Shown here: positions 8,123-16,712 of the stretch, one piece after another
Position numbering within the stretch: the first letter of the stretch is position 1
Layout of the letters: every line of letters starts with the position of its first letter
Source: Bacteroidaceae bacterium
GTDB taxonomy: Bacteria; Bacteroidota; Bacteroidia; Bacteroidales; Bacteroidaceae
Assembly: GCA_017935785.1 (NCBI GenBank)
Contig: JAGBGU010000034.1
Location: 1 to 55,754 of the forward strand
DNA length: 55,754 nucleotides
Reading direction: 5' to 3'
Notes under the pieces: model-generated
Seen by the model: the letters and a program-made list of their open reading frames with translations, nothing else
What the model was told of the DNA's origin: nothing
The model's database searches: none
Program-made: the position numbers and the translations under genes

Positions 8123-10597
8123 ATGAACATGATAAAGGATTTTCAGAAGACCGCCATTGTCGTAGGTAAAAAAAAAGTGAGTTACTGCGAGATGTTGCAG
8201 CGCATCCATCTTTTTTCACAGCATACAACCGGTGATAAAGGAGATCGGGTGCTCATCTTGAGTGAGAACCGCGAAGGTTGGATTTATGCCTTTTTTTCCA
8301 TTTGGGAACGCAATCAGATTGCCACTCCGGTGGATGCCGGATCTACGGCTCATGACGTAGCCTATATAATAAAGGACTGTAAGCCTGTCTGTGTGTGGAC
8401 ATCGCGTACGAAAATAGATGTTGTGCGCGAAGCTATGGAACTGGCCGGTATTACCATGGACGTGTTCCTTATGGATGACTTTGAGCAGGCTCCCGCACCC
8501 GAAGAGAAGGCGGTAATTGAAACCCGTCTTGAGGATACGGCACTGATTATCTATACCTCCGGAACAACCGGATCTCCCAAGGGCGTAATGCTCTCTTTCG
8601 GCAACATTGAAGCCAATATCCATGCCGTGAGCGAGGAGGTTTCCATCTTCAACGAAGAACGTTGTACGCTTGTGCTGTTGCCTCTGCATCATGTACTTCC
8701 CTTGGTGGGGTCGCTGGTGGCTCCCATTACCAAAGGCGGTGGTGTGGCTCTTTGTCCAACCATGTCAGGGCCGGACATTATGGAGACGCTGTGCCGTGGA
8801 AAGGTGGCCATTATGATTGGCGTGCCCCGTTTGTGGCAGACGCTTTATCTGGGTATCAAGAAGAAAATTGATGCCAATGCCATTACCCGCTTCCTGTTCT
8901 GGCTATGCGCTAAGGCGGACAGCCCGAAACTGTCTAAGACCATATTCAAGTCTGTGCACAAGAAAATGGGTGGCCATATAACCTATTGTGTGTGCGGCGG
9001 CGCTTCCCTTGACCGTGAGATAGGCGAGGGATTGCGTACGCTTGGTTTGGATGTGTTGGAAGGATACGGCATGACGGAGGCCGCTCCTATGATTTCCTTC
9101 ACACGCCCTGGCGATATCATCCCTGGCTGTGCCGGACTTCCTCTCCCTTCTGTGGAGTGTAAGATTGTGAACGGAGAGATTTTGGCAAAGGGGCCAAATA
9201 TCATGCAGGGCTATTATAACCGTCCCGAAGAAACGGCAGAGGTGCTGGACAAGGACGGATTCCTTCATACCGGCGATTTGGCCCGTTTCGACGAGAAGGG
9301 GCGTGTGTACATTACCGGGCGCAGCAAGGAAATCATTGTACTTTCCAATGGAAAGAACGTACAACCGGCCGAGATTGAATTCAAACTGGAACAGTTCCCC
9401 GTGCAGGTGAAGGAAGCTGCCGTAGTTCAGGACGGAGATTTGCTTCGTGCCATCATTGTGCCGCAGACGGAATGGGCTGGCGACAAGAGCGATGTCCAGA
9501 TGGAAGAAGAGCTGAAACGCGAGGTGGTGGAACTATACAACCGCAGCGTGGCCAACTACAAGAAGGTGATGGGCGTGTTTGTCTATCGTGGCGAACTTCC
9601 CCGTACCCGCCTGGACAAACTACAGCGCTATAAGCTTAGGGAAATCATAGCGTCCGGCTCGCATCGCCGTCAGAATGTGCAGCAGGATGTGGAACCTACC
9701 TTCCAGGAATATCAGATGGTAAAGCACTATCTGGAACAGGAAAAGAAAGTGAAGATTAAGCCCAGCGATCATCTGGAAACAGACTTGGCTATGGATTCTC
9801 TGGACAAGGTAAGTCTGCAGGGTTTCATTGAATCTTCCTTCGGAATGACCGTCAAAGTGGAGCGCATGGCCGATTTCAGGAATGTGCAGGCTCTTTGTGA
9901 ATACATCGCAGACCGCAAGACGCGTATGGATGTGGAAGAAACCGACTGGCACCAGCTGATTTATGGTTCTACCAATCATCTTCAGCTTCCTGTTCCGGCA
10001 TTCACTTTCCCTGGTGTGTCCAAGTTGTTCAAGACCGGATTCCGTCTTTATAACCGTCTGTCTGTAAAGGGAACCCACAACATCCCCGTAAAGGGACCGT
10101 TCATCCTTGCGGCCAATCATGAAAGTTTTCTGGACGGTCCTCTGGCCTATGCAGGTTTCTCATGGGATATGATTAAGGAATGTTATTCCTATGCTACAGA
10201 GGAACATGTACGTTCCGGAATGATGAAATTCCTGGCAAGCCGTCACAATGTGATATTGATGGAGCGGGGTAATCTGAAGAACTCCATCCTGAAGCTGGCC
10301 GAGGTGCTCAAGCAGGGCCGCAACGTAGTGATTTTCCCAGAAGGAACGCGCACACGCAACGGCAAGATGAATCGTTTCAAGAAGATGTTTGCCATCCTGA
10401 GCAAGGAATTGCAGGTACCGGTGCTTCCGGTCTGCATCCGTGGAGCCTACGAGGCGCTTCCCCGTGGCACGCATCATGTACGTCCGCACAAGATTGAGGT
10501 GGAGTACCTGCCCCTCATCCAGCCCCGCGAAGATATGGACTACCAGCAGTTTGCCGATTTTGTAAAGGAAACTATCGAGCAGGCCAAGAAAAGATGA
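8123..10597 (+). CDS. acyl-ACP synthetase - acyl carrier - lysophospholipid acyltransferase fusion (Aas-like)
   Basis: About 824 residues in three parts. (1) Residues 1-520, an adenylate-forming ligase: P-loop YTSGTTGSPKG near 144-154, GYGMTEAAP, TGDLARFDEKG, and the catalytic lysine in RTRLDKLQRYKLR. (2) Residues about 530-610, a carrier-type domain with phosphopantetheine serine in AMDSLDKV (near 558). (3) Residues about 640-824, a PlsC acyltransferase with NHESFLD (HX4D, near 665) and FPEGTRTRNG (near 737). The parts imply activation of a fatty acid, transfer to the built-in carrier and acylation of a lysophospholipid at the inner membrane. E. coli Aas has the acyltransferase first and no carrier domain, so the order here differs. 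The ATG at 8129 is a possible alternative start. Confidence 0.88.
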   Translation: MNMIKDFQKTAIVVGKKKVSYCEMLQRIHLFSQHTTGDKGDRVLILSENREGWIYAFFSIWERNQIATPVDAGSTAHDVAYIIKDCKPVCVWTSRTKIDVVREAMELAGITMDVFLMDDFEQAPAPEEKAVIETRLEDTALIIYTSGTTGSPKGVMLSFGNIEANIHAVSEEVSIFNEERCTLVLLPLHHVLPLVGSLVAPITKGGGVALCPTMSGPDIMETLCRGKVAIMIGVPRLWQTLYLGIKKKIDANAITRFLFWLCAKADSPKLSKTIFKSVHKKMGGHITYCVCGGASLDREIGEGLRTLGLDVLEGYGMTEAAPMISFTRPGDIIPGCAGLPLPSVECKIVNGEILAKGPNIMQGYYNRPEETAEVLDKDGFLHTGDLARFDEKGRVYITGRSKEIIVLSNGKNVQPAEIEFKLEQFPVQVKEAAVVQDGDLLRAIIVPQTEWAGDKSDVQMEEELKREVVELYNRSVANYKKVMGVFVYRGELPRTRLDKLQRYKLREIIASGSHRRQNVQQDVEPTFQEYQMVKHYLEQEKKVKIKPSDHLETDLAMDSLDKVSLQGFIESSFGMTVKVERMADFRNVQALCEYIADRKTRMDVEETDWHQLIYGSTNHLQLPVPAFTFPGVSKLFKTGFRLYNRLSVKGTHNIPVKGPFILAANHESFLDGPLAYAGFSWDMIKECYSYATEEHVRSGMMKFLASRHNVILMERGNLKNSILKLAEVLKQGRNVVIFPEGTRTRNGKMNRFKKMFAILSKELQVPVLPVCIRGAYEALPRGTHHVRPHKIEVEYLPLIQPREDMDYQQFADFVKETIEQAKKR

Positions 10598-10612
10598 ATC
10601 CCGTTGTTCGCT

Positions 10613-11257
10613 ATGAAGAATAATGATTTTCTTCCTTTGGCGCGGGAAAGGGCAAATACATGGACACATCTGTTTGGTGCCGCATTTGCCCTTTCTTCCA
10701 TTTGGCTCGTCTGGCCTTCGGCGCAGATGGGATGGCAGATGGCGCTGGGCGTGGCATTCTTTGTGTTGGGAATGTTCCTGATGTTCCTGTCCAGTACGTT
10801 ATACCATTGGGCGCCCGAGGGTGCTGTAAAGCAGGCGTTGCGCAAGTGCGACCACATCAGCATATACGTCATGATAGCCTGCTCGTATTCTCCCATCTGC
10901 ATTGGGGTGGTGGGCGGTTGGATAGGTTGGACGGCCTTTGCTGTGCAGTGGGTGCTGGTGCTTTCGGGAACTGTATACAAGCTCCTGGCCATGGGCAGAT
11001 GGCCTCGCCTTTCGTTGGCGCTGTATTTGGCCATGGGCTGGAGCGTGCTGCTCATTATGGGACCTGTAGTTCGTGCGCTTACCCCTCTGTCCATATGTTT
11101 GTTAGTGGCCGAAGGATTGTTCTATACGGTAGGAACCTATTTCTTTGCCCATGACGAGCGGCCATTCTTCCATGCCATTTGGCATATATTCGTTCTTTTG
11201 GGTGCAATGGCCCACTGGGCTGTAGTGCTTACCATTGTATTGGGTCATAATTCCTGA
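10613..11257 (+). CDS. TrhA/hemolysin III-family (PAQR-like) membrane protein
   Basis: 214 residues from the ATG at 10613, 15 bp after the ligase gene; the frame is open from a TTG at 10604. Seven hydrophobic segments. The metal-binding pattern of the CREST/PAQR superfamily is present: SSTLYH (Ser and His), CDHISIY (Asp) and HAIWHIF (His pair). Bacterial members (YqfA/TrhA) are linked to membrane lipid and energy homeostasis; haemolysis is a historical label. Position behind the acyl-ACP synthetase fits a lipid-related role, which is inference. Confidence 0.87.
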   Translation: MKNNDFLPLARERANTWTHLFGAAFALSSIWLVWPSAQMGWQMALGVAFFVLGMFLMFLSSTLYHWAPEGAVKQALRKCDHISIYVMIACSYSPICIGVVGGWIGWTAFAVQWVLVLSGTVYKLLAMGRWPRLSLALYLAMGWSVLLIMGPVVRALTPLSICLLVAEGLFYTVGTYFFAHDERPFFHAIWHIFVLLGAMAHWAVVLTIVLGHNS

Positions 11258-11331
11258 ACGCAGAACTCGCCGTTTCCCACTTGTGCTGATTCTTTTTTTC
11301 CGTTTTCAGCCGTAACGTGCAAAAAAAACGC

Positions 11332-11339
11332 TAATTTTG
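11332..11339 (+). promoter_or_regulatory. -7 element TAATTTTG for the phosphatase gene
   Basis: Exact TAnnTTTG match, 69 bp upstream of the ATG at 11409. A reading frame extending into this element is therefore not the real start. Confidence 0.65.
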
Positions 11340-11408
11340 CATTGTATAACAACAGATACGGGCAAGATAAACAATGTAAGCCACAACGTAAACCATAATA
11401 GTAGATTT

Positions 11409-11912
11409 ATGCATAACATATCGGAGAACAAGGATAAAACCAGAATACTGTTCGTCTGCCACGGAAACATTTGTCGTTCTCCAATGGCGGAGATGATAAT
11501 GAAGAAGATGGTGGCCGACCGCGGACTGGCCCATTTATATCAAATAGATTCTGCAGCCACATCCATGGAAGAAATCGGCAACGACATCTACCCGCCGGCA
11601 AAGGCAGAACTCCGTCGGCAGGGAATTCCTTTTACCTCGCGAGGGGCGTGGCAGATGACAGAACAGGACTATCACCGCTACGACCGTATTTTTGTCATGG
11701 ACACCAACAATCTGCGTTGGCTCAATATGCGGATGCCGGGCATTGTCCGCTACAAGAATGGCCGTTATTCCGATCCCGGTGGAAAAATCAGCCTTTTGAT
11801 GACCCTGGCCGGAAGGAATGACGATGTGGCCGACCCTTGGTATACAGGCGACTTCAACCGCACTTATCGCGACATCTGCGAAGCTCTTTCCGCCCTGTTG
11901 GAAACGATATAG
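11409..11912 (+). CDS. low-molecular-weight protein tyrosine phosphatase
   Basis: 167 residues from the ATG at 11409, chosen because the promoter lies at 11332. The P-loop CHGNICRS (C17 nucleophile, R23) and the general-acid loop DPWYTGDF (D142) are both intact. The family dephosphorylates tyrosine or arginine residues in the cytoplasm; in bacteria it often pairs with a capsule tyrosine kinase, but no kinase or polysaccharide genes are nearby. It has its own promoter and stands alone. Confidence 0.92.
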   Translation: MHNISENKDKTRILFVCHGNICRSPMAEMIMKKMVADRGLAHLYQIDSAATSMEEIGNDIYPPAKAELRRQGIPFTSRGAWQMTEQDYHRYDRIFVMDTNNLRWLNMRMPGIVRYKNGRYSDPGGKISLLMTLAGRNDDVADPWYTGDFNRTYRDICEALSALLETI

Positions 11913-11951
11913 TATCCCAGGGAATCCTGTTTATCCAGTAATCTTAGAATT

Positions 11952-11993
11952 TCTAGCCCAGTCTAGCCCTTCTAGCTCTTCTAGTTTATCTAT
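11952..11993. repeat. five phased TCTA(G/T) units
   Basis: TCTAG at 11952, 11962, 11971 and 11980, then TCTAT at 11989, giving spacings of 10, 9, 9 and 9 bp. The array lies about 30 bp upstream of the pepT -33 element. It could be a slipped simple repeat or a phased binding or bending site. Confidence 0.6.
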
Positions 11994-12019
11994 CCTCTTC
12001 CAGAAAATCCAGGAAACCT

Positions 12020-12050
12020 TTGGCGCATTGGTGGAAAAAGCGTATTTTTG
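12020..12050 (+). promoter_or_regulatory. promoter of pepT
   Basis: TTG at 12020-12022, a 20-bp spacer, then TATTTTTG at 12043-12050. Both elements match the Bacteroidetes consensus. The start codon follows at 12092. Confidence 0.8.
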
Positions 12051-12091
12051 CAAAGAGTAGAACCATTTAATCCCATAATTGACATACCATT

Positions 12092-13321
12092 ATGAAAGAA
12101 GCATTGGTGAAGCGTTTTCTTAAATACGTTTCGTTTGATACACAGAGTGCCGAGGACGCGCAGGGATGTCCCAGCACGCAGAAACAGTTTGTTCTGGCCG
12201 AATACCTGGTGCAGGAACTTCGCGAACTGGGGCTGACAGAGGTGGAGATGGACAGCCACGGATATGTTTATGCCACATTGCCGGCCAATACAGACCGCAC
12301 TGTCCCCACAGTGGGTTTTATAGCCCACATGGATACCAGCCCTGATTGCAGCGGTGCCAATGTAAAACCGCGCATTATTCCCAACTATGACGGATCCGAT
12401 GTGGTGCTGGATGCGGAGTCGGGTGTGGTAACGCGCGTTGCCCAGTTCCCGGAACTGAAGGACCATATAGGCGAAGATCTGATTGTGACCGACGGGCACA
12501 CTCTCCTGGGTGCCGATGACAAGGCTGGTATTGCAGAGATAGTTACGGCCATGACCTGGCTGATGGCGCACCCCGAGATAGAACACGGCAAGATTCGTGT
12601 GGCGTTCAATCCCGACGAGGAAATAGGGGCAGGCGCACATCTCTTTGATGTGGAAAAGTTCGGTTGTGAATGGGCCTATACCATGGACGGCGGTGAAGTG
12701 GGCGAGCTGGAATACGAGAATTTCAATGCCGCCAGTGCAAAGATTCGCATCAAGGGACGCAATGTGCATCCCGGATATGCCAAGGACAAGATGATCAATG
12801 CTTGTCTCATAGCCAACGAATTCATGAGTCTGATGCCGGGCAACGAGGTGCCGGGCAAGACTGACGGATACGAAGGATTCTTCCATTTGTGCAGCTTCCA
12901 GGGGACAGTGGAGGAGGCAACGCTTTCTTATATTATCCGCGACCACAACCAGGGCATGTTCCAGTTGCGCAAGCAGGTGGTGTTGGATACGGCAGAGCGT
13001 CTGAATGCTCAGTACGGCGAGGGAACTGTTACTCCTGAAGTGAAAGACCAGTATTATAATATGAAGTGTATGTTGGAGGACAAGATGCACATCATCCGCA
13101 TTGCGGAACAGGCCATTACCGAGGCTTGTGGCGTATGCCATGTGGTGCCCATCCGAGGAGGTACGGACGGAGCGCAACTCTCCTTTAAAGGCCTTCCGTG
13201 TCCCAATATCTTTGCCGGTGGCCTGAACTTCCACGGCCTGCACGAGTTCATTACGGTGCAGAACATGGAAAAGGCCATGCACACGGTGGTAAACATCTGC
13301 CGTCTTGTGGCTGCCCGGTAA
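12092..13321 (+). CDS. pepT: peptidase T (tripeptide aminopeptidase)
   Basis: 409 residues, the standard PepT length. This M20B metallopeptidase removes N-terminal residues from tripeptides in the cytoplasm using two zinc ions. Visible metal and catalytic sites: AHMDTSP (H79, D81), GADDKAG (bridging Asp near 142), PDEEIG (Glu pair near 175), a late His in NFHGLHEF, plus [11 protein letters not shown] in the dimer/lid region. It is monocistronic with its own promoter and a strong terminator. Confidence 0.95.
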   Translation: MKEALVKRFLKYVSFDTQSAEDAQGCPSTQKQFVLAEYLVQELRELGLTEVEMDSHGYVYATLPANTDRTVPTVGFIAHMDTSPDCSGANVKPRIIPNYDGSDVVLDAESGVVTRVAQFPELKDHIGEDLIVTDGHTLLGADDKAGIAEIVTAMTWLMAHPEIEHGKIRVAFNPDEEIGAGAHLFDVEKFGCEWAYTMDGGEVGELEYENFNAASAKIRIKGRNVHPGYAKDKMINACLIANEFMSLMPGNEVPGKTDGYEGFFHLCSFQGTVEEATLSYIIRDHNQGMFQLRKQVVLDTAERLNAQYGEGTVTPEVKDQYYNMKCMLEDKMHIIRIAEQAITEACGVCHVVPIRGGTDGAQLSFKGLPCPNIFAGGLNFHGLHEFITVQNMEKAMHTVVNICRLVAAR

Positions 13322-13354
13322 GAACATTCTTAAATATTGTCCTTATATAAACGG

Positions 13355-13396
13355 AAACGGTTTCCATTGGCAGTACGCTTTTGGAAACCGTTTTTT
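13355..13396 (+). terminator. rho-independent terminator of pepT
   Basis: AAACGGTTTCC (13355-13365) pairs with GGAAACCGTTT (13383-13393) around a 17-nt loop and ends in TTTTTT. Confidence 0.88.
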
Positions 13397-13452
13397 GGGG
13401 TGATATTTTTGTGGCTATTCCACTATCCGATGCGTTTTTTGTTTATAAAAGT

Positions 13453-14286
13453 CTATACCAATGTATGGTTTTCCTGACGCGCTGAGAATTGTTGGACCAA
13501 AAGCGGGGCGAAGGGGGTGGGGAAGGAACGCGCACCGGTGGGGCATCCTTTTACGCAGGCACAGCATTTGATGCAGGCTTGCGCATCAGTTTCAGTAGGA
13601 TCACAGGTTGGGATGGCCGAAGTGGGACATATGAGCGAACAGGTGGCGCAGTTGTTGCAAAGGTTGGTATCCACAAGGGGGACGGAAGGCATTTGTATGC
13701 CCTGTTTCATCCAGCCCATTACAGTTTGTTTGAACTGCATTATGGCTTCCTGCGGATGTGTGGGGAGCGCAACATCCTTTACGTCTATTTCTGCGGGAGA
13801 GGAACTGGCGGAGAGTTTCTTGCCTATCTCGGAACCAAAACGGTTGGCGCAGAGGAGATCGGAAGAATCGGGGCGGCCGGCGGCAATGGGAGTCTCCGGG
13901 GTGGAATAGGAGTGCTCTCCAATGAATGCGCCAGCTGCAATCACACGGAATCCTTGTCCGGATACAAAAGTGTGAAGCTCTTCCAATGCCTGTTCGTAAT
14001 GTCTGTTTCCATAGACAGCCACTAAGACGGCAGGCGTGTTGTTGCCTTGGAGAGATTTCATGCGTTGCAGGGCTGTGGGAGCCACATGGCCGCCATAGAC
14101 AGGAACTGTGATTACAACAAGTTGGCGGGTATGAAATGTAAGTGTGGCTTCACAGTCTTGTGTAAGGTCATCGATGGCTATTGTCTCTATGCCTGTCCCT
14201 TGGGCTATTGCTATGCCGATTTTGCGTGAGGTACCTGTAGGGGAGAATGTAATCAGATGTATGTCTGCTATAGCGCTTGTCTTCAT
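13453..14286 (-). CDS. EFR1-type flavodoxin-ferredoxin protein
   Basis: 277 residues. The N-terminal ~165 residues are a flavodoxin-like fold with the FMN phosphate loop FSPTGTSRKIG and a VPVYGGHVAP stretch. The C-terminal part has two [4Fe-4S] clusters: CNNCATCSLICP and CIKCCACVKGCP. Such EFR1 proteins move electrons in anaerobes; the partner is unknown. The gene sits 44 bp downstream of the S4 gene on the same strand and is probably the last gene of the rplY-pth-S4 run. Confidence 0.87.
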   Translation of the reverse strand: MKTSAIADIHLITFSPTGTSRKIGIAIAQGTGIETIAIDDLTQDCEATLTFHTRQLVVITVPVYGGHVAPTALQRMKSLQGNNTPAVLVAVYGNRHYEQALEELHTFVSGQGFRVIAAGAFIGEHSYSTPETPIAAGRPDSSDLLCANRFGSEIGKKLSASSSPAEIDVKDVALPTHPQEAIMQFKQTVMGWMKQGIQMPSVPLVDTNLCNNCATCSLICPTSAIPTCDPTETDAQACIKCCACVKGCPTGARSFPTPFAPLLVQQFSARQENHTLV

Positions 14287-14330
14287 GTTTGTGTGAATCT
14301 GTTATATATAATATATAATGTATAGAAAGG

Positions 14331-14777
14331 CTATTCCATCCCTTCGTTATCTTCGTCCATGTCGAAATCGAAGTCTCCAAAGAAAAAGGGAGTCTCTTGC
14401 GTAAACTCGTCCAGACTGCGGCGGTCTTTCTTGGTGGGGCGTCCGGTTCCTTTGGCGCGGTTGACAAACCCGCTGATTTTGCTCATCTCCAGCAGCTCGT
14501 ACTGTTGTGGCGGTGTTACGTCTTCCAGAATTTCCGGAATGAGACGTGCCCCCACTCGGCGTTCTATGGCCTGAAGAACTTTGAAGGAATAGGTTATGGG
14601 AGGTTTGCGTACTTCGATAACATCGCCAACCTTAATGATGCGTGAGGGCTTGAGCTGTGCTCCGCGCAAGGTTATCTGCCCCTTCTTACAGGCGGCGGCA
14701 GCTATGGTGCGTGTCTTGAAAATTCGGGCGGCCCATAGCCATTTGTCTATGCGGGCTTCGGTGTTCTTACTTTCCAT
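14331..14777 (-). CDS. S4-domain RNA-binding protein (Hsp15/HslR-like)
   Basis: 148 residues from the ATG at 14777, which overlaps the end of pth by 11 bp and suggests coupled translation. The S4 domain occupies about residues 8-70 ([20 protein letters not shown], then KVGDVIEV). The C-terminal tail is charged and acidic ([15 protein letters not shown]). Hsp15 binds stalled 50S subunits carrying peptidyl-tRNA, so its place next to peptidyl-tRNA hydrolase makes sense. An in-frame ATG at 14795 lies deeper in pth and is less likely. Confidence 0.88.
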   Translation of the reverse strand: MESKNTEARIDKWLWAARIFKTRTIAAAACKKGQITLRGAQLKPSRIIKVGDVIEVRKPPITYSFKVLQAIERRVGARLIPEILEDVTPPQQYELLEMSKISGFVNRAKGTGRPTKKDRRSLDEFTQETPFFFGDFDFDMDEDNEGME

Positions 14778-15330
14778 TGTAGTTGCACATTGCAAATTGA
14801 ATTCCGCTCAGGGCGAATGCCTTGATGGCATCGCAGACGATAGGCGTCTTTACTTCTATTATTTTTCGGTCCTCTGCACTGAATTCGCCTAACACATAAT
14901 CCACTTGTCCGCCTCGTGGAAAGTCATTCCCTATGCCGAATCTCAGTCGGTTGTATCCTTCTGTGCACAGCATTTGGGCTATATGCTTGAGCCCGTTGTG
15001 CCCTGCGTCGCTTCCATTCTGTTTCATGCGGATGGTGCCCACGGGCAGACTCAGGTCGTCTACAATGACCAGCAGATTGGACAAGGGAATCTTTTCCTGC
15101 TGCATCCAGTAACGTACGGCGTTTCCGCTCAGATTCATATATGTACTGGGCTTGAGCAGTACCAACTGGGCGTTCTTGGCACGGCAGTGTGCCACAAAGC
15201 CGTAACGTTTGTCTTCGAATGTGGCTTTGCAGGCCTGTGCCAGTGCGTCTACGATATGAAAACCGATGTTGTGCCGTGTGCCTTCATATTCCGGCCCGAT
15301 GTTGCCCAGGCCTACAATGAGGTATTTCAT
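14767..15330 (-). CDS. pth: peptidyl-tRNA hydrolase
   Basis: 187 residues from [10 protein letters not shown] at 15330. The enzyme frees tRNA from peptidyl-tRNAs that drop off the ribosome. Catalytic and substrate residues are visible: N10 in GLGNIG, H20 in GTRHNIG, the Asn in TYMNLSG, and [10 protein letters not shown] with the catalytic-dyad Asp. The frame extends to 15432, into the terminator region, with an alternative start [11 protein letters not shown] at 15390, but the family usually starts at MKYLIVG. It lies between rplY and the S4 gene. Confidence 0.95.
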   Translation of the reverse strand: MKYLIVGLGNIGPEYEGTRHNIGFHIVDALAQACKATFEDKRYGFVAHCRAKNAQLVLLKPSTYMNLSGNAVRYWMQQEKIPLSNLLVIVDDLSLPVGTIRMKQNGSDAGHNGLKHIAQMLCTEGYNRLRFGIGNDFPRGGQVDYVLGEFSAEDRKIIEVKTPIVCDAIKAFALSGIQFAMCNYNGK

Positions 15331-15409
15331 GTTGTTGCAGGGTTCTTGTTGAGGTTTGAAAAAAGAGAGGATGTATGAAAACAAACTCATGATATTTTGG
15401 TACAAAAGA

Positions 15410-15465
15410 ACGGACCGCAGCCCAGCCTTCATTTTTTGTTTGAAGTGTGGAACGCTGCGGTCCGT
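15410..15465 (-). terminator. long hairpin between rplY and pth
   Basis: ACGGACCGCAGC (15410-15421) and GCTGCGGTCCGT (15454-15465) form a perfect 12-bp stem. The 32-nt loop holds a smaller CTTCA/TGAAG pairing. Read leftward it is followed by TCTTTTG, a modest U-tract, so it probably terminates or attenuates rplY transcription before pth. Confidence 0.75.
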
Positions 15466-15504
15466 AATGTTTCTTATACTCCTTTAATGGAAGGGGCTGG
15501 TAGA

Positions 15505-16098
15505 TTACTTAGCCTTGGCAGCAGCACTCAGAGCGCTACGTGTCATCTTAACCTGGCATACAACAACGCTGGGGCTGGTAACCAGTTCCAGACCTTCGAA
15601 GCTGAGCTCTGAAACCTTGATGGTCTTGCCCAGTCCCAAGTGGGTAACGTCGATGTTGAGCTTTTCGGGGATGGCTGAGTAAACGGCACGTACCTTCAGC
15701 TTGCGCACGCTGGCTGCCAGCTTACCACCGGCCTTAACACCTTCTGCCAGACCATTCAGCTTGATGGGAACTTCCATGATGATGGGCTTGGTTTCTGTGA
15801 TTTCGTAGAAGTCTACGTGCAGAAGCTGGTCTGTAACGGGGTGGAACTGCAGCTCCTTCATGATAGCCTTGCATTCCTGTCCGTCAATGTTCAGGTTTAC
15901 GCTGTAGATGTCGGGAGTGTAAACCAGTTTGCGCAACTCGTCCTGAGTTACGGTAAAGCTCTTGGCTAAGGGCAGACCGTTTTCGCCCTTGGCTTCTCCA
16001 TACAGGTTACAGGGAACAGCACCGGTCTTGCGGATGTTACGAGCGGCCTTCTTGCCAGTTTCGGTTCTGGCTGTACCATTTACGTTGATACTTTTCAT
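15505..16098 (-). CDS. rplY: 50S ribosomal protein L25 (CTC/TL5 form)
   Basis: 197 residues: N-terminal L25 5S-rRNA-binding domain (RTETGKKAARNIRKTGAVPC) plus the C-terminal CTC beta-domain, which makes it the long form seen in Bacteroidetes rather than the ~95-residue E. coli form. It binds 5S rRNA in the large subunit central protuberance. Promoter TAACTTTG lies at 16178-16171. Its linkage to pth is widespread in bacteria. Confidence 0.95.
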   Translation of the reverse strand: MKSINVNGTARTETGKKAARNIRKTGAVPCNLYGEAKGENGLPLAKSFTVTQDELRKLVYTPDIYSVNLNIDGQECKAIMKELQFHPVTDQLLHVDFYEITETKPIIMEVPIKLNGLAEGVKAGGKLAASVRKLKVRAVYSAIPEKLNIDVTHLGLGKTIKVSELSFEGLELVTSPSVVVCQVKMTRSALSAAAKAK

Positions 16099-16170
16099 TT
16101 TTGTTTTGTGTTACTCTAAATTAAGTGAATAAATATGCTTAATTCGCCATCACACGGCTCAAAAGCGCGG

Positions 16171-16178
16171 CAAAGTTA
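16171..16178 (-). promoter_or_regulatory. -7 element TAACTTTG for rplY
   Basis: Exact TAnnTTTG match on the minus strand, 73 bp upstream of the rplY start. No TTG at -33. Confidence 0.65.
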
Positions 16179-16252
16179 CGGTTTTTTTCTGGTTTGGCGC
16201 ACTTTTTCTCTTATTTTTATGGCTTTTATGCCTTTTTTTGAGGTGGAAGGGA

Positions 16253-16588
16253 TCAGAATTCTATGTCAATTTGGATTTCTGAAGGGAATTCCTTGCGTGG
16301 GGCGCACTCGCCCTGCTGTTCTTCTATGTATTGGGTAGCTTCCTGCAGGCTGGAGGTAAATTTCCTGAAATCTTCGGGAAAGAGGAAGATTTTGTGCTTC
16401 TCATAATTTACGGTGGGGTATTCGTCATCTCCGCTTTTCTGCCTTTTGCTTTCGGTTATGCACAAATACAGTTCGTCCGCACGGTTCTTTTTTACATCAA
16501 TATAATAGATGCGCTTGCCGGCCTTTACGGTACGGGAGAAGATTATCTCACGTTCGTGCTCGTGGGTGTTATTCTTGTCTGTTTTCAT
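16253..16588 (-). CDS. DUF3276 (PUR-alpha-like nucleic-acid-binding) protein
   Basis: 111 residues from the ATG at 16588. The stretch EIIFSRTVKAGKRIYYIDVK followed by LYLCITESKR and KIFLFPEDFRKF matches DUF3276, whose structure resembles the PUR single-stranded nucleic-acid-binding repeat. The family is nearly confined to Bacteroidetes and Spirochaetes. The cellular role is unknown. It is divergent from nusB. Confidence 0.85.
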   Translation of the reverse strand: MKTDKNNTHEHEREIIFSRTVKAGKRIYYIDVKKNRADELYLCITESKRQKSGDDEYPTVNYEKHKIFLFPEDFRKFTSSLQEATQYIEEQQGECAPRKEFPSEIQIDIEF

Positions 16589-16657
16589 GTGGAAAATCGT
16601 TAAATTCATCCCAAAAGTGCAGATATTTTCTTAATCTTCCAAAAAAACGGATTAAAA

Positions 16658-16690
16658 TTGTGTAAAATTGAGCTATTTTGAGTAATTTTG
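16658..16690 (+). promoter_or_regulatory. promoter of the nusB operon
   Basis: TAATTTTG at 16683-16690, exact consensus, with a TTG at 16658-16660 (22-bp spacing). The start codon is at 16713, leaving a leader of under 20 nt. Confidence 0.65.
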
Positions 16691-16712
16691 CCTGCTCATT
16701 CAACTATTCGTT

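Noticed and set aside
11990..13327. 445-codon open frame antisense to pepT
   Set aside because: Mirror of peptidase T; no domain and no upstream signals.
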